Source: Actinoplanes aureus (GTDB lineage: Bacteria; Actinomycetota; Actinomycetes; Mycobacteriales; Micromonosporaceae). From it: 64,000 nt of DNA. Each line of letters opens with the position of its first letter. Position 1 is the first letter of the stretch. The stretch is taken from assembly GCF_015704865.1 (NCBI RefSeq), contig NZ_JADQTO010000024.1, forward strand, positions 107,217-171,216, read 5' to 3'. The position numbers and the translations under genes were made by a program. This document shows, one piece after another, positions 43,935-52,458 of the stretch. A model generated the notes under the pieces. That model searched no databases, was not told the origin of the DNA, and was given only the letters and a program-made list of their open reading frames with translations.

Positions 43935-44336
43935 TCAGGAGCTGAGCGAGTAGATCGTGAGGATGTTCCCGTCGGGATCGCGCATCCACGCGACTCGCAG
44001 GCCCGCCTGGTCCGTGGACACGCCGTCGCCGTCAAGGCTGAAGGGGATGTCGTCCGGGCCGAGGAACGGCACATCGCGGGATCGCAACTCGCGGACGGTG
44101 GCGGACACGTCGTCAACTCGGAAGGTAGCGACCGGCCAGCCTGCTGAGCCGGCGTCGGGAATCTCCGGAAGTAGGTTAATCACGGTCCCGTAGTCGCCGG
44201 ACACGGTCCAACCGCCGGGGGTAGCGGCGCCGTCCAACCCCAGTTGGCCCTCGTAGAATTTGCGCGAGCGCTCCAGATCGCTCACCGCTACCACGGGCGC
44301 GATATGAACCGGCGATGGTCGCCCAGACCCAGTCAT
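43935..44336 (-). CDS. VOC-family (glyoxalase/bleomycin-resistance fold) protein
   Basis: 133 residues from ATG 44336, with GAAGGGAG six bases upstream. VVAVSDLERSRKFYEGQLGL starts the first beta-alpha-beta-beta unit and LRVAWMRDPDGNILTIYSLS ends the second. The usual metal residues (His near the start, Glu at the end of units) are incompletely conserved. Single gene; small-molecule binding or resistance role is possible but unassigned. Confidence 0.8.
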   Translation of the reverse strand: MTGSGRPSPVHIAPVVAVSDLERSRKFYEGQLGLDGAATPGGWTVSGDYGTVINLLPEIPDAGSAGWPVATFRVDDVSATVRELRSRDVPFLGPDDIPFSLDGDGVSTDQAGLRVAWMRDPDGNILTIYSLSS

Positions 44337-44586
44337 CAGCATCTCCCTTCGGCAGGCGGCCGCTGTCCTACGCTGCCCGATCCGGCCTACCGACAAACCC
44401 GGCCCTTCCCCACCAATACGTGCCGGTAGCCGGCTCCCCGCACCGGTCGGCGTCCAACGGCTTGCAGCGTCCACCGACTAAGCCCCGTTTACTTGGCATT
44501 GCTCTAGTTCGCGCCATCCGGCAGGCGGCGGTAGAACGCCTTTTCCGGGCCGGAAGCGGGTCACCGGGAAAGGCGGCCGCCCCTAA

Positions 44587-44610
44587 AGTGTCGATCGAGA
44601 CATCGACACT
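44587..44610. promoter_or_regulatory. 9-bp inverted repeat just before the secreted lectin gene
   Basis: AGTGTCGAT / ATCGACACT arms with CGAGAC spacer, 18 bp before the ATG and overlapping the leader. Probable operator or leader hairpin. Confidence 0.5.
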
Positions 44611-44628
44611 AATTCACGGGGGCAAACC

Positions 44629-45189
44629 ATGATTCTGTCTCGTTCCCGAAGGCTGTTCGCCGTTCTGGCGGCAACCCTCCTCACTGCGGCCGGCTTGCTC
44701 GTCAGCCCGGCGCCCGCGCTGGCCGCGATCACCACGTACGTCAGCGTCAAGAAGCCCGACGGGGCCACCAGCGTCAAGGTGCTCGACATGCGCGAGTACT
44801 CCAGGGACAACTACGGCCGCGCTCAGCTCTGGGCGCTGCGCAAGACCGGCGAGGTCCGCAACCAGCGATGGACCATCACCCGGGTGGCCAGCGACGAGTG
44901 GGGCCAGGGCATCTACACGCTCCGGAACTCGCTCTCGCAGAAGTGCCTCGACCAGCCCGGCGGTGGCGGCAACGGCACCCCGGTAGTCCAGATGACCTGC
45001 GACAGGAACAGCACCAGCCAGCAGTGGGTCTTCGAGGACATCTTCGGCGACGGCACCGCCTGGCAGCCGCTCTCGAACAACCGCTCGGGCCTCTGCCTGG
45101 ACGTGACCAATGTCAGCTACAACGACGGCGCCCTGCTGCAGGTCTGGCGCTGCGTCGGCGACTGGAACCAGCGCTGGAACATCTCCTGA
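44629..45189 (+). CDS. Secreted ricin-type (RICIN) beta-trefoil lectin
   Basis: 186 residues. Signal peptide LFAVLAATLLTAAGLLVSPA with cleavage near ALA-A. The remainder is one beta-trefoil: SQKCLDQPGGGGNGTPVVQM, QQWVFED, SGLCLDVTNVSYNDGALLQV, NQRWNIS, with the conserved QxW and CLD blocks. There is no catalytic domain, so it is a stand-alone carbohydrate-binding protein. GGGGG precedes the ATG. Followed by a strong hairpin. Confidence 0.85.
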   Translation: MILSRSRRLFAVLAATLLTAAGLLVSPAPALAAITTYVSVKKPDGATSVKVLDMREYSRDNYGRAQLWALRKTGEVRNQRWTITRVASDEWGQGIYTLRNSLSQKCLDQPGGGGNGTPVVQMTCDRNSTSQQWVFEDIFGDGTAWQPLSNNRSGLCLDVTNVSYNDGALLQVWRCVGDWNQRWNIS

Positions 45190-45198
45190 GACCCGCCG

Positions 45199-45224
45199 GC
45201 CGCCCCGGCCACGGCCGGGGCGGC
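45199..45224 (+). terminator. GC-rich hairpin after the secreted lectin gene
   Basis: GCCGCCCCGGCC / GGCCGGGGCGGC, ten bases after the stop; typical T-less actinomycete terminator. Confidence 0.65.
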
Positions 45225-45444
45225 TGGCCTACGCCGGAAGGCGCATGATCGGCTCGTGCCTCCATCGCTTCAAGACGTCACGCTGACCAACAGCGCCTGA
45301 CCGGCAGCTAGATCAGTGCGTCGAATCGCCCGTTGAAATGAGGTGCCCTGGGCGGCACCCGTAGCTATCGTCCGGGGACGCTTCCGAGTGAGGGGCGTAC
45401 CGAATGTCCGTTACGGCGTCGGTCGGCACTCCGGGGAGCCGACG

Positions 45445-45690
45445 GTGGAAGCGTCATTAGCGCATGAGAACCGCGTGGTGCTTGATCTCGTCCAGGCCGC
45501 GCTCGGTCTGATCACTCGTGAGATGCGTGCCATCTCGGTTCGCACGGAGCCGGGCCGGATCATCTTGTACATAGCTGTACATGAACGCAGTGCGCAGATT
45601 CAGGAAGACATCGACGACTTGGTATTCGAGCGGGCAACGCCGCCCGGTACGGGGCGTAGTTTGCGACCCGTCCGCGCGACGCGCTCGTAG
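45445..45690 (+). CDS. Small hypothetical protein
   Basis: 81 residues from GTG 45445, with GGGGAG six bases upstream. ALGLITREMRAISVRTEPGR and QEDIDDLVFERA form a small alpha/beta domain seen in various uncharacterised, possibly immunity-like, bacterial proteins. The C-terminal 20 residues (TPPGTGRSLRPVRATRS) look unstructured and may be frameshifted. The 255 bp upstream holds only the lectin terminator. Confidence 0.4.
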   Translation: MEASLAHENRVVLDLVQAALGLITREMRAISVRTEPGRIILYIAVHERSAQIQEDIDDLVFERATPPGTGRSLRPVRATRS

Positions 45691-45748
45691 CCGTAGTCAA
45701 CGAGACGCCCGGTCCGCTTCCGCGTTCCGGGCGTTCGTCCGTTCGCTG

Positions 45749-45901
45749 CTAATCCCAGTTGGTGCCGGTCGTGATGGTCGTCGCTGACTGAGTCTGTGAC
45801 GTGTCGTGGGACGTTGCGGCAGCGGCCGGCTGCGCAGCCAGCAGCATGGCGGCCAGCGCAGCCGCGGCCGCGGCCGCGCCGATGATCCTGAGCTTCGTCA
45901 T
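45749..45901 (-). CDS. Small secreted peptide (50 residues)
   Basis: ATG 45901 with GGGGGAC upstream. Signal peptide-like RIIGAAAAAAALAAMLLAAQ then PAAAA cleavage site and a short Ser/Thr-rich mature peptide (SHDTSQTQSATTITTGTNWD). The mature part is about 20 residues. No family recognised. Confidence 0.5.
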   Translation of the reverse strand: MTKLRIIGAAAAAAALAAMLLAAQPAAAATSHDTSQTQSATTITTGTNWD

Positions 45902-46359
45902 TGTGTCCCCCGTTCCCCAGTGTGATGCCGTACGGCCTATGAGCTCTCTGCCCTGCAGGGTAGGAGTTCGTCGGGCTCGGGTCGCTCGGACCAAGAACGG
46001 CGGGTGAATGGAGCGACAATGGACAAAGGTGGCACGGCATCGAAGGAATTTCGGCGCGTTCCCGAGCTGCGGGCATGATCAGGGGCCACGACTCGCAATC
46101 CGGACCGCCGTCGCCGCCGCAGCGGCCTGCTCCGGCGACATTTGCCGCCCGCCATCCTCAGTCTTCTTCCGTGGCTCACGACGTTCGATGGCATCACTCA
46201 CGGCGCCCATCCCGCCAGGCTTCAACCCGGCGCGTTGAGCCGGAAACACCGCTCCTGGCACAGTCCCGATTCCGGCCGATCTCCGAGCATCGGGTTCATT
46301 CGGATTCTGGAGCGGCGACATGCCGACGAACTGCTGGTCGAGGATCGCGTCGGCGATCG

Positions 46360-46639
46360 CGGTGGCTGTCGGGAGCGACACGCAGCCAGGTGCTGCACAT
46401 CATCGGCGCGGAGGCCGTACTCGTCACCGCGCTCGGGGCGGTGTTGGCCGCGGTCGCCGTGGTGCCCGCCGTCGCCGGTCTCGCGCTCGCGGTGCGAGAT
46501 AAGAACCCGCAGGTGCTCATCGTGTTGCCGTGGTGGCCGGAGTCGCCGGCGCCTGCCTCGTCATCGCGCTAGCCGCGAGCCTGGTCCCGGCGGGCGTACT
46601 GGTGCGCCAGCGACCTGCCGGCCCGGCGAACACCTGGGA
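46360..46639 (+). pseudogene. FtsX-like ABC transporter permease, C-terminal remnant
   Basis: RWLSGATRSQVLHIIGAEAV and VLAAVAVVPAVAGLAL match the last part of FtsX/MacB-type permeases; after LPWW the frame must shift by one base to continue VVAGVAGACLVIALAASLVP and end at TAG 46637-46639. Everything upstream of residue ~90 from the end is missing. The 450 bp before it (45902-46359) shows no recognisable gene. Confidence 0.6.
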
Positions 46640-46810
46640 GTAGCGGCAGACAGCGGAAATGCCGCCTGCGGTGGCGGCATGACTTGCCGGACGTGGGCAG
46701 AGCCCGGCCGTTGCTCGCCGAGCCGCTGAAGCGGGATGGCACCTCACGTTTTCTGGCGAGCCACAGCGCACGATCAGCGGCTAGATCTGCGTGTCTACCG
46801 GCTGTTGTCT

Positions 46811-47410
46811 TCAGCTCGGCTTGATCTGTCTTCCGCCATCATGGATGACTACCGCCTGGTCGTCGCGGACAGGGACGAAGTCGTACCGGTCTCCATGTTC
46901 GGCGATGATCTGCGCGTAGAGCTCCTCACGACCACGGTTGGCATGCGACAGCGGGTAGAACGACACGAGCCCAAGACCCGCAGAGTCGGTCACCTGCCCG
47001 GGATCGTCATCGTTTCTGTACCTCGCAAGGTCCGGCGCTGCGAGCGCCGCTCCGGAAGACATTCCCGCATAGGCGAACTGTCCTGAGGCGACGCCCTGTC
47101 TGACGGCGTGGAGGAAGCCGGTTCGCTGAGCATGCTGGAGTAGAAAGATCGGATAGCCACCGGTGACGAATACCAGGTCCGCATCGGCCAGAACCGCGGA
47201 TACCTCCTCGGGCGTCGCGGGCTCGAGATCGAGGCGCCGCACCGACAGCCCTTCACGAGTCATCGCCGCTTCGGCCACATCAACCCACGGCGTCGCGGGC
47301 AACGGATTGCCCGCCGTCGGAACCAGAACCGCCCGCCTGGGCCGGGGGGCGAGGGTGTCGAGCCAGGCTCCAAAAGCACCAAGCCCTTGACTGCCGAGGA
47401 AGAGGTCCAT
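46811..47410 (-). CDS. Peptidase S51 (PepE-like) family protein
   Basis: 199 residues from ATG 47410 (ATG 47431 is an alternative, no strong ribosome site for either). LFLGSQGLGAFGAWLD start, DADLVFVTGGYPIFLLQHAQ and GMSSGAALAAPDLARY fit the dipeptidase E/cyanophycinase clan, with Ser in GMSSGA as the likely nucleophile. Cytoplasmic. Substrate unknown; members cleave Asp-containing dipeptides or similar. Confidence 0.75.
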   Translation of the reverse strand: MDLFLGSQGLGAFGAWLDTLAPRPRRAVLVPTAGNPLPATPWVDVAEAAMTREGLSVRRLDLEPATPEEVSAVLADADLVFVTGGYPIFLLQHAQRTGFLHAVRQGVASGQFAYAGMSSGAALAAPDLARYRNDDDPGQVTDSAGLGLVSFYPLSHANRGREELYAQIIAEHGDRYDFVPVRDDQAVVIHDGGRQIKPS

Positions 47411-47701
47411 CGCGACAGTATGGTCCGTCATGTACGCCGGACGACGACTACATGTACGCATCCGCTCTTCGGCAGATCCGGTTGGTGGTCAGGCTCGATG
47501 CGCGACCTTTGCTGCGGCAAGGCCGAGGATGTGGCTGCTCCACCCGAACGCGGGTGCGGTGTGCCGGGCCGGGCGCTCACCGGCCAGGGCCGTCGCGCCT
47601 CGCGTCGCAGCGAATCACGGCAGCGCGATGGCACTGTGATCCCGACGGGCCGGTCGTGGTCTTGCCGGGGGCGGCCGGCATCCGAGCCGGGCCGCCGGCC
47701 G

Positions 47702-47735
47702 GGCTGGCGCGGAGCTTGCCCGCTCCGCGCCAGCC
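47702..47735. terminator. 14-bp GC-rich stem-loop in a gene-poor stretch
   Basis: GGCTGGCGCGGAGC / GCTCCGCGCCAGCC with a TTGCCC loop. It lies in 47411-48053, where no gene is supportable; the right part (about 47880-48053) is clearly more AT-rich. It could end leftward transcription from the sigma-factor gene. Confidence 0.45.
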
Positions 47736-48053
47736 TCTTCCGGATCACTCGGGCAGCGATGCAAGTCGGCGTCATGCTGCTGCCGTCGCGGCCCGGAAGC
47801 TGCGCACCCCGCCCTCGGCCAGCAGGTGAGGTGATTTCGGGAGGGCAGGGTCGAATGAATCGCCGGGATGTCCGGTGCGTTTGTTTTCAACCGAAGGTTG
47901 GGGTGGTTCTGAAGCCGCGCTTCGACGTCCAAGACATTGCCAGATTGTGGCAAGTTTATCAAGTGATATCTGTCAATGCATTGCCCAAACGTCCCACGCA
48001 ACGCGTTCATCGAGAAATTAGGAGTGGACGCGAAAAAATCATTAAGGATTCTG

Positions 48054-48863
48054 TTATCGGGAGTGGTAGCCGGATGGTCGTCTCACTGTGGCCGGCAGAG
48101 CCGGCGAGACGGGGAACAATGCGAGACCCGCGGTCAGCCGCTCGAGAGGGCTCAGCCCGCCGGCGGCCCGAGCGCAAACCGAACAGCATCGGGTATGCCG
48201 CATGATGCGCTTGCGCCACAGCACGCTCGGACGGCCGCTCCAGCCGTCCAATGCGACGGTCAACCGTGCGCATCGGGGACTGGCCTCCAGGACGGCGACC
48301 AGTGACCGGCAAAGATCGAGCTGGTTGCGCATCCGCTGGAGGCGCACACCGGCATGAGCAGCGCTCGTTGCCAGCGTATCGGCCAGCTCGGCCCTGGTCA
48401 GCCGGCCCGCCGCCTCGAGCCACCACAGCGATAGCACCACCCGATCACCCCGATCGAGCCACCGGCTTGCGCGCACCACCTGCCGGCGGTCCTGGGACAG
48501 CTCAACGCATGCCAGGACCAGGCTCTCCGCATCCGCGTGCGGCGGATCGGCCACCTCCTCGAGAGGTACGGCACGCTCGGCGTCCACCTGCCGCCGGTGA
48601 AGATGACTGCTGATCTGGCGAGTCGCGATCGCCGCCAGCCATGGCCGGAAGCTCTCCGGGGTACGCAGGCTGCGCAATTCCCGCACTGCCCGCAACATGG
48701 TGTCCTGCACGACGTCGTCGACCTCCGGGAGCCCACCCAACGCCCTGCGGGCGATGGTGTACACCAGCGGCAGGCTGACTCTGGCCAGATCCTCGAGCGC
48801 CCTCCGGTCGCCGGCCTCCGCGGCGACGACCAGGCTCCGTTCGTCGGCGACGCCGGTCCCCAT
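48054..48863 (-). CDS. ECF-type RNA polymerase sigma factor with short C-terminal extension
   Basis: 269 residues from ATG 48863. Region 2: LVYTIARRALGGLPEVDDVV and QDTMLRAVRELRSLRTPESF, then RPWLAAIATRQISSHLHRRQ; region 4 is RLTRAELADTLATSAAHAGV with RLQRMRNQLDL. The tail holds IMRHTRCCSVC, a HxxxCxxC pattern like anti-sigma zinc fingers, then stops in an AT-rich stretch. Related actinomycete proteins continue further, so the C-terminus may be truncated. No separate anti-sigma gene is adjacent. Target promoters unknown. Confidence 0.75.
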   Translation of the reverse strand: MGTGVADERSLVVAAEAGDRRALEDLARVSLPLVYTIARRALGGLPEVDDVVQDTMLRAVRELRSLRTPESFRPWLAAIATRQISSHLHRRQVDAERAVPLEEVADPPHADAESLVLACVELSQDRRQVVRASRWLDRGDRVVLSLWWLEAAGRLTRAELADTLATSAAHAGVRLQRMRNQLDLCRSLVAVLEASPRCARLTVALDGWSGRPSVLWRKRIMRHTRCCSVCARAAGGLSPLERLTAGLALFPVSPALPATVRRPSGYHSR

Positions 48864-49392
48864 CAGGTCAGCATTCGGGTAGCTCGCGGCGACTCGGCGC
48901 ACACCGGCGCGGCACGCGGCCTGCGCACCTGACGGCCAATTGCCGTCGCGATTCCAGGATTGGCCTTCGCCACCGTGCCGGTGCCGACGAAAGCATTACT
49001 GGTGGCGGTGTGACGCTTCGAAGCCTCGTCGAAATACAGCCCGTAATGACCGTTGGCCCGCGCGACAACTCTCGCTGATGAACGCATCCCGAGTGCGATT
49101 GCCGGCGAGGAGTCGGCCAGACGTGATGGTGGGCCTGGCACACCGGACCTGACATTTATATAGGTCTCGGCTGGTGCAGTAATCGCCGGCGGCTGGCCGC
49201 AATCGGTCGGCATGGGGCCGTCGAGGCGGGTGGTGGTGGCTTCAGCCAGCAGTCGCCCGCGCGCCGCGAAAGGCGAAGATGGGACCACGTTGTCTCCTCA
49301 TGGCGGCCTCCGAACGCACCTCCCCGGGGGACACCCCGGAAGGCTTAAATTCATATGACGTATGACGTCATGACCCACACGTTAAGTGACCG
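48864..49392. other. 529-bp stretch without a firm gene
   Basis: A minus-strand frame from GTG 49288 (GAGGAGAC upstream) reads VPSSPFAARGRLLAEATTTR and has coding-like bias for about 50 codons, but matches nothing recognised and runs into the sigma-factor start region; it may be a decayed gene driven by the promoter carrying the 49354-49372 motif. Confidence 0.35.
49354..49372. promoter_or_regulatory. TATGACG direct repeat with ATGACGTCAT palindrome
   Basis: TATGACG occurs at 49354 and 49361, the second forming a perfect ATGACGTCAT palindrome. A closely similar element lies at 54998-55015, so both ends of the ABC operon carry the same motif. Confidence 0.5.
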
Positions 49393-50274
49393 CTAACATC
49401 CGGTCAAGTGATCGATATCGATTTGCTCGAGGGTGGCACGCAGGAAGGACAACCCGTCGCGAGCAAGTGCGTCCTGCGACGGGGCGAGCGGCCGCCAGAT
49501 CGCGGCGGCGGTGGCGATCGCCTCGTTGCGCGCGGTGAACGACTCGATGCAGACCGGGCCTCGGTAGCCGGTCGCGGCCAGAGCGGCGAGGAACCGAGGC
49601 CAGTCGAAGTGATCCCTGCCCGGTGCGCCGCGGTTCGTGCCGCTCACCTGGACGTGCTTGATGTACGGGCCGGCGAACGCCAGAGCCGCGCAGGGATCGT
49701 TCTCCTCGATGTTCATGTGATAGGTATCGATCATGAGACCGACACTCGGCGGCAGGCCGTCGATCATTTCCACCGCCTGCTCCACGGTGTTGACGACGCT
49801 CGTCTCGTAACGGTTGAGGGCTTCCACGCCGATGCTCACGCCCCGCTCCCCCGCATGGTCGGCCACCGGCCGCAGAGCGCGGCGGACGTCCGCGTAGCAG
49901 GTCGCGCGGGCCGTGGCGGACATGTGCCAGGTCCGTCCGACCGCGGCGTAGACCGGTCCGCCGACACAGGCAGCGCCGACGGCAGCGGCGTGGTCGACGC
50001 AGGACTTCAGATACGCCACGGTGGAGGCGACCGTCTCTGGCGGGGCGTTGACGAGGTCGCGTCCGGGCGAGGTGACGGCGCAGACGCCGGCCGCGGTCAG
50101 GCCGTACGCCGCCAGCAGATCCCGGGTACGCGCCGGCTCCCAGTCGCCGAGTCGCTCGATCGGCAACTCGACCGCGTCGAAGCCGAATCCGGCGATCCGC
50201 GGGATCAGCTCGGCCAGGGCCGCGTCGTCGACCGGTGAGGTCCACACCCACGGGTTGACACCGATGGCGCGCAC
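49393..50274 (-). CDS. Sugar epimerase/isomerase (D-tagatose/psicose 3-epimerase-like TIM barrel)
   Basis: 293 residues. Probable metal ligands: Glu in SIGVEALNRYET, Asp/His in MIDTYHMNIEE, His in KHVQVSGTNRGAPG, Glu in VCIESFTARN, the layout of ketose 3-epimerases. It is the last gene of the ABC operon (4 bp after the binding protein gene), so it probably processes the imported sugar. Exact ketose specificity cannot be read. Confidence 0.82.
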   Translation of the reverse strand: MRAIGVNPWVWTSPVDDAALAELIPRIAGFGFDAVELPIERLGDWEPARTRDLLAAYGLTAAGVCAVTSPGRDLVNAPPETVASTVAYLKSCVDHAAAVGAACVGGPVYAAVGRTWHMSATARATCYADVRRALRPVADHAGERGVSIGVEALNRYETSVVNTVEQAVEMIDGLPPSVGLMIDTYHMNIEENDPCAALAFAGPYIKHVQVSGTNRGAPGRDHFDWPRFLAALAATGYRGPVCIESFTARNEAIATAAAIWRPLAPSQDALARDGLSFLRATLEQIDIDHLTGC

Positions 50275-50278
50275 GGAA

Positions 50279-51463
50279 CTACTTCCACCGATCCGGGTAA
50301 CCGGGAAGGTCGGTGCAGCCGCACATCGCGTAGTGCAGCGGGGGCATGTCCGGGTCGGCGTACTGGGCGAGGTTTTCCTGGGTGATGGTCGGCTGCGGCA
50401 GCTTCCACGGGCTCGGCACCTGCTCGCCGTCCAAAATCTTCAACGCGGCGATGACGGGGGTACGCCACTGATATGTCGGATACGTCGGCGCGATGGCCGT
50501 GAGCTTCCGGTCCTTCCACAGCTTGAGGAAATCGAGCTGATCCTCGCCGTTGATCGGGGGCACGGGCTGCCCGGCATCCAGGAACGCCTCGACCGCCGCG
50601 ACCGCAACCGCCCCCGCGTCCATCCAGACGCCGTCGATCGTGCCGTACCGCTGAAGATAGTCGTTGACGATCTTCTTGGTCTTGGCCGGGTCACCGTCGG
50701 TGAACTCGACACCGACCACGTTCACACCCGCCTTGTCGAACGCGACCTTCGCGGCCGACCAGCGCGTCTCCAGGACGTCGACGCCGGGCAGGATGCGCAG
50801 GGCGAGCACCTTGCCACCCGGCTTCATATTCCCGCTGACGAACTCCGCCGCAACATGACCGAAACCGTAGCCGCCGATCGGATTGACGAAGGTCACCGGA
50901 CACGTGGTATCGACGCCCCGGTCGAAAACGATGACCGGCAGGCCCTTCTTGCAGGCGCTCTCCACGGCCGGGGTGAGCGTGGCAGTGGTGTTCGGTGAGA
51001 CGATGAGCGCGTCACAGCCCTTGCCGAGCAGGTCATTGATGTCCGCGATCTGCTTCTGGTCCTTGCCTTCGGCATCGATGTGAACGAACTGCTCGATACG
51101 GCTCCGCTGCGCATCGACCTCGGCCTGCATGGTCTTGAAGCCCACCTGGCGCCACGGGTTGTTCAACCCGGCGTTGGAAAAGCAGATCTTGTGCGGTCCC
51201 GCCTTCTTGAACTTCGCGGTATCCACCATTGTCGGCTGGAGAGCCTGCTCCCACGGCTTTCCGTCCGGCCCGGCGGGCGTGGCGTCGAGGAGGGCGAGCT
51301 CCCTGTCGTAGTCCGCCTGTACGAAGAACTTGGACTGCTCGCCCGTGCCCGACCCGGCGGGCCCGGAAGCGGCGGCCGATGGCGCGGTGGCCGGTTCGTC
51401 GGTCGCACAGCCGGTGAGCACCAGCAGGGTCCCTACAGCCAGGACAGTTATGGTGCGTCGCAC
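50279..51463 (-). CDS. Sugar ABC transporter substrate-binding lipoprotein
   Basis: 394 residues. Lipobox LVLTGC at residues 14-19, a Ser/Ala/Gly linker, then a periplasmic-binding-protein-4 type fold: ICFSNAGLNNPWRQVGFKTM, CDALIVSPNTTATLTPAVES, LPVIVFDRGVDTTC, GTIDGVWMDAGAVAVAAVEA. It binds a monosaccharide or small polyol outside the membrane and delivers it to the permeases. Sits between permease and epimerase genes in one operon. Confidence 0.88.
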   Translation of the reverse strand: MRRTITVLAVGTLLVLTGCATDEPATAPSAAASGPAGSGTGEQSKFFVQADYDRELALLDATPAGPDGKPWEQALQPTMVDTAKFKKAGPHKICFSNAGLNNPWRQVGFKTMQAEVDAQRSRIEQFVHIDAEGKDQKQIADINDLLGKGCDALIVSPNTTATLTPAVESACKKGLPVIVFDRGVDTTCPVTFVNPIGGYGFGHVAAEFVSGNMKPGGKVLALRILPGVDVLETRWSAAKVAFDKAGVNVVGVEFTDGDPAKTKKIVNDYLQRYGTIDGVWMDAGAVAVAAVEAFLDAGQPVPPINGEDQLDFLKLWKDRKLTAIAPTYPTYQWRTPVIAALKILDGEQVPSPWKLPQPTITQENLAQYADPDMPPLHYAMCGCTDLPGYPDRWK

Positions 51464-51472
51464 GGAATCCCC

Positions 51473-52456
51473 CTACCTCGATGTGGAACGAACAGACGAG
51501 ACCGCCACAGCGAGCAGGATGATCGCGCCCTGGACGGTGGACTTGAGGGCGCCGGAGACGCCGTAGAAATTCAGCAGGGCGAACAGCATCTCCAGGGTCA
51601 GCGCGCCGAGCATCGCGCCGAACACCGAGCCGCGGCCACCGCCCAGAGCGACACCACCGAGAACCACCGCCGTGATCGCAGCGAACTCCAAGCCTGCGCC
51701 CGCCTGGAACGAGACGCCGCTGTACCCGCCGAGCAGAATCGCCGCCAGCGCCGCCGCGAGGCCGCTGAGGACGAACGCGATGGTCTTGGCGCGCCACACC
51801 CGCACGCCGCTCAGTTCCGCTGTTCGCGGGTTGCCGCCGACGGCCACCAGGGTGCGACCGAAGTCGGAACGACTCAGCAGCACGGCCGCAGTGGCCACAG
51901 CCAGCAGAACGAGCAGCGCGTACTGCACCCGGCCCAGGCCGGGAACGTCCTCGAACGCCCGCCGGCCGAACCGGCGGAACTCCTCCGAGAGTCCACCCTT
52001 CGGGGCGCCGTCGGACCACAGGTAAACGGCGCCGACGAGGATCAGGAACATGCCGAGGGTGGTGATGAACGACGGCACCCGCAGCCGGGTCGTGACGAGA
52101 CCGTTGATGAGACCGACGAGGATGCCGAACGTGAGCAGCAGCGCCACAACCGGCCAGGTACGCGACGGCTCGCTGTCGATGAGCCGGGCCGCGACGACGA
52201 CCTGCGCGGTGACCAGGGAGCCGACGGAGAGATCGAACTCGCCTGAGACGATCACGAAGTACTGACCGGCGGCGAGCAGGATGATCGGCGTGGAACGGCC
52301 GAGGAACGACAGCAGGGACGGCGGGGCAAGGAAGTTGGGCTGGCGGACAGCGATCAGCACGAGCAATACCGCGAGGAGCATGACGATCGGAACCAGGCTT
52401 CCGGCGCGGAACCGCCGGAGCCGCAGCGGAAGCGGGCGACGCTCAGCGATCTCCAT
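51473..52456 (-). CDS. Sugar ABC transporter permease (RbsC-like) 2
   Basis: 327 residues from ATG 52456, about ten transmembrane segments. FVIVSGEFDLSVGSLVTAQV is the BPD_transp_2 signature, followed by FGRTLVAVGGNPRTAELSGV, the cytoplasmic coupling region. The start lies two bases after the stop of the other permease. Together with it forms a heterodimeric channel for the ribose/xylose-type importer. Confidence 0.88.
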   Translation of the reverse strand: MEIAERRPLPLRLRRFRAGSLVPIVMLLAVLLVLIAVRQPNFLAPPSLLSFLGRSTPIILLAAGQYFVIVSGEFDLSVGSLVTAQVVVAARLIDSEPSRTWPVVALLLTFGILVGLINGLVTTRLRVPSFITTLGMFLILVGAVYLWSDGAPKGGLSEEFRRFGRRAFEDVPGLGRVQYALLVLLAVATAAVLLSRSDFGRTLVAVGGNPRTAELSGVRVWRAKTIAFVLSGLAAALAAILLGGYSGVSFQAGAGLEFAAITAVVLGGVALGGGRGSVFGAMLGALTLEMLFALLNFYGVSGALKSTVQGAIILLAVAVSSVRSTSR

Positions 52457-52458
52457 GG

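Noticed and set aside
46079..46381. Minus-strand 100-codon frame opposite the FtsX relic
   Set aside because: Lies mainly antisense to, or upstream of, a recognisable permease relic and matches no family.
47615..48010. Minus-strand frame of 131 codons next to the sigma factor
   Set aside because: No ribosome site, irregular third positions and no recognisable domain.
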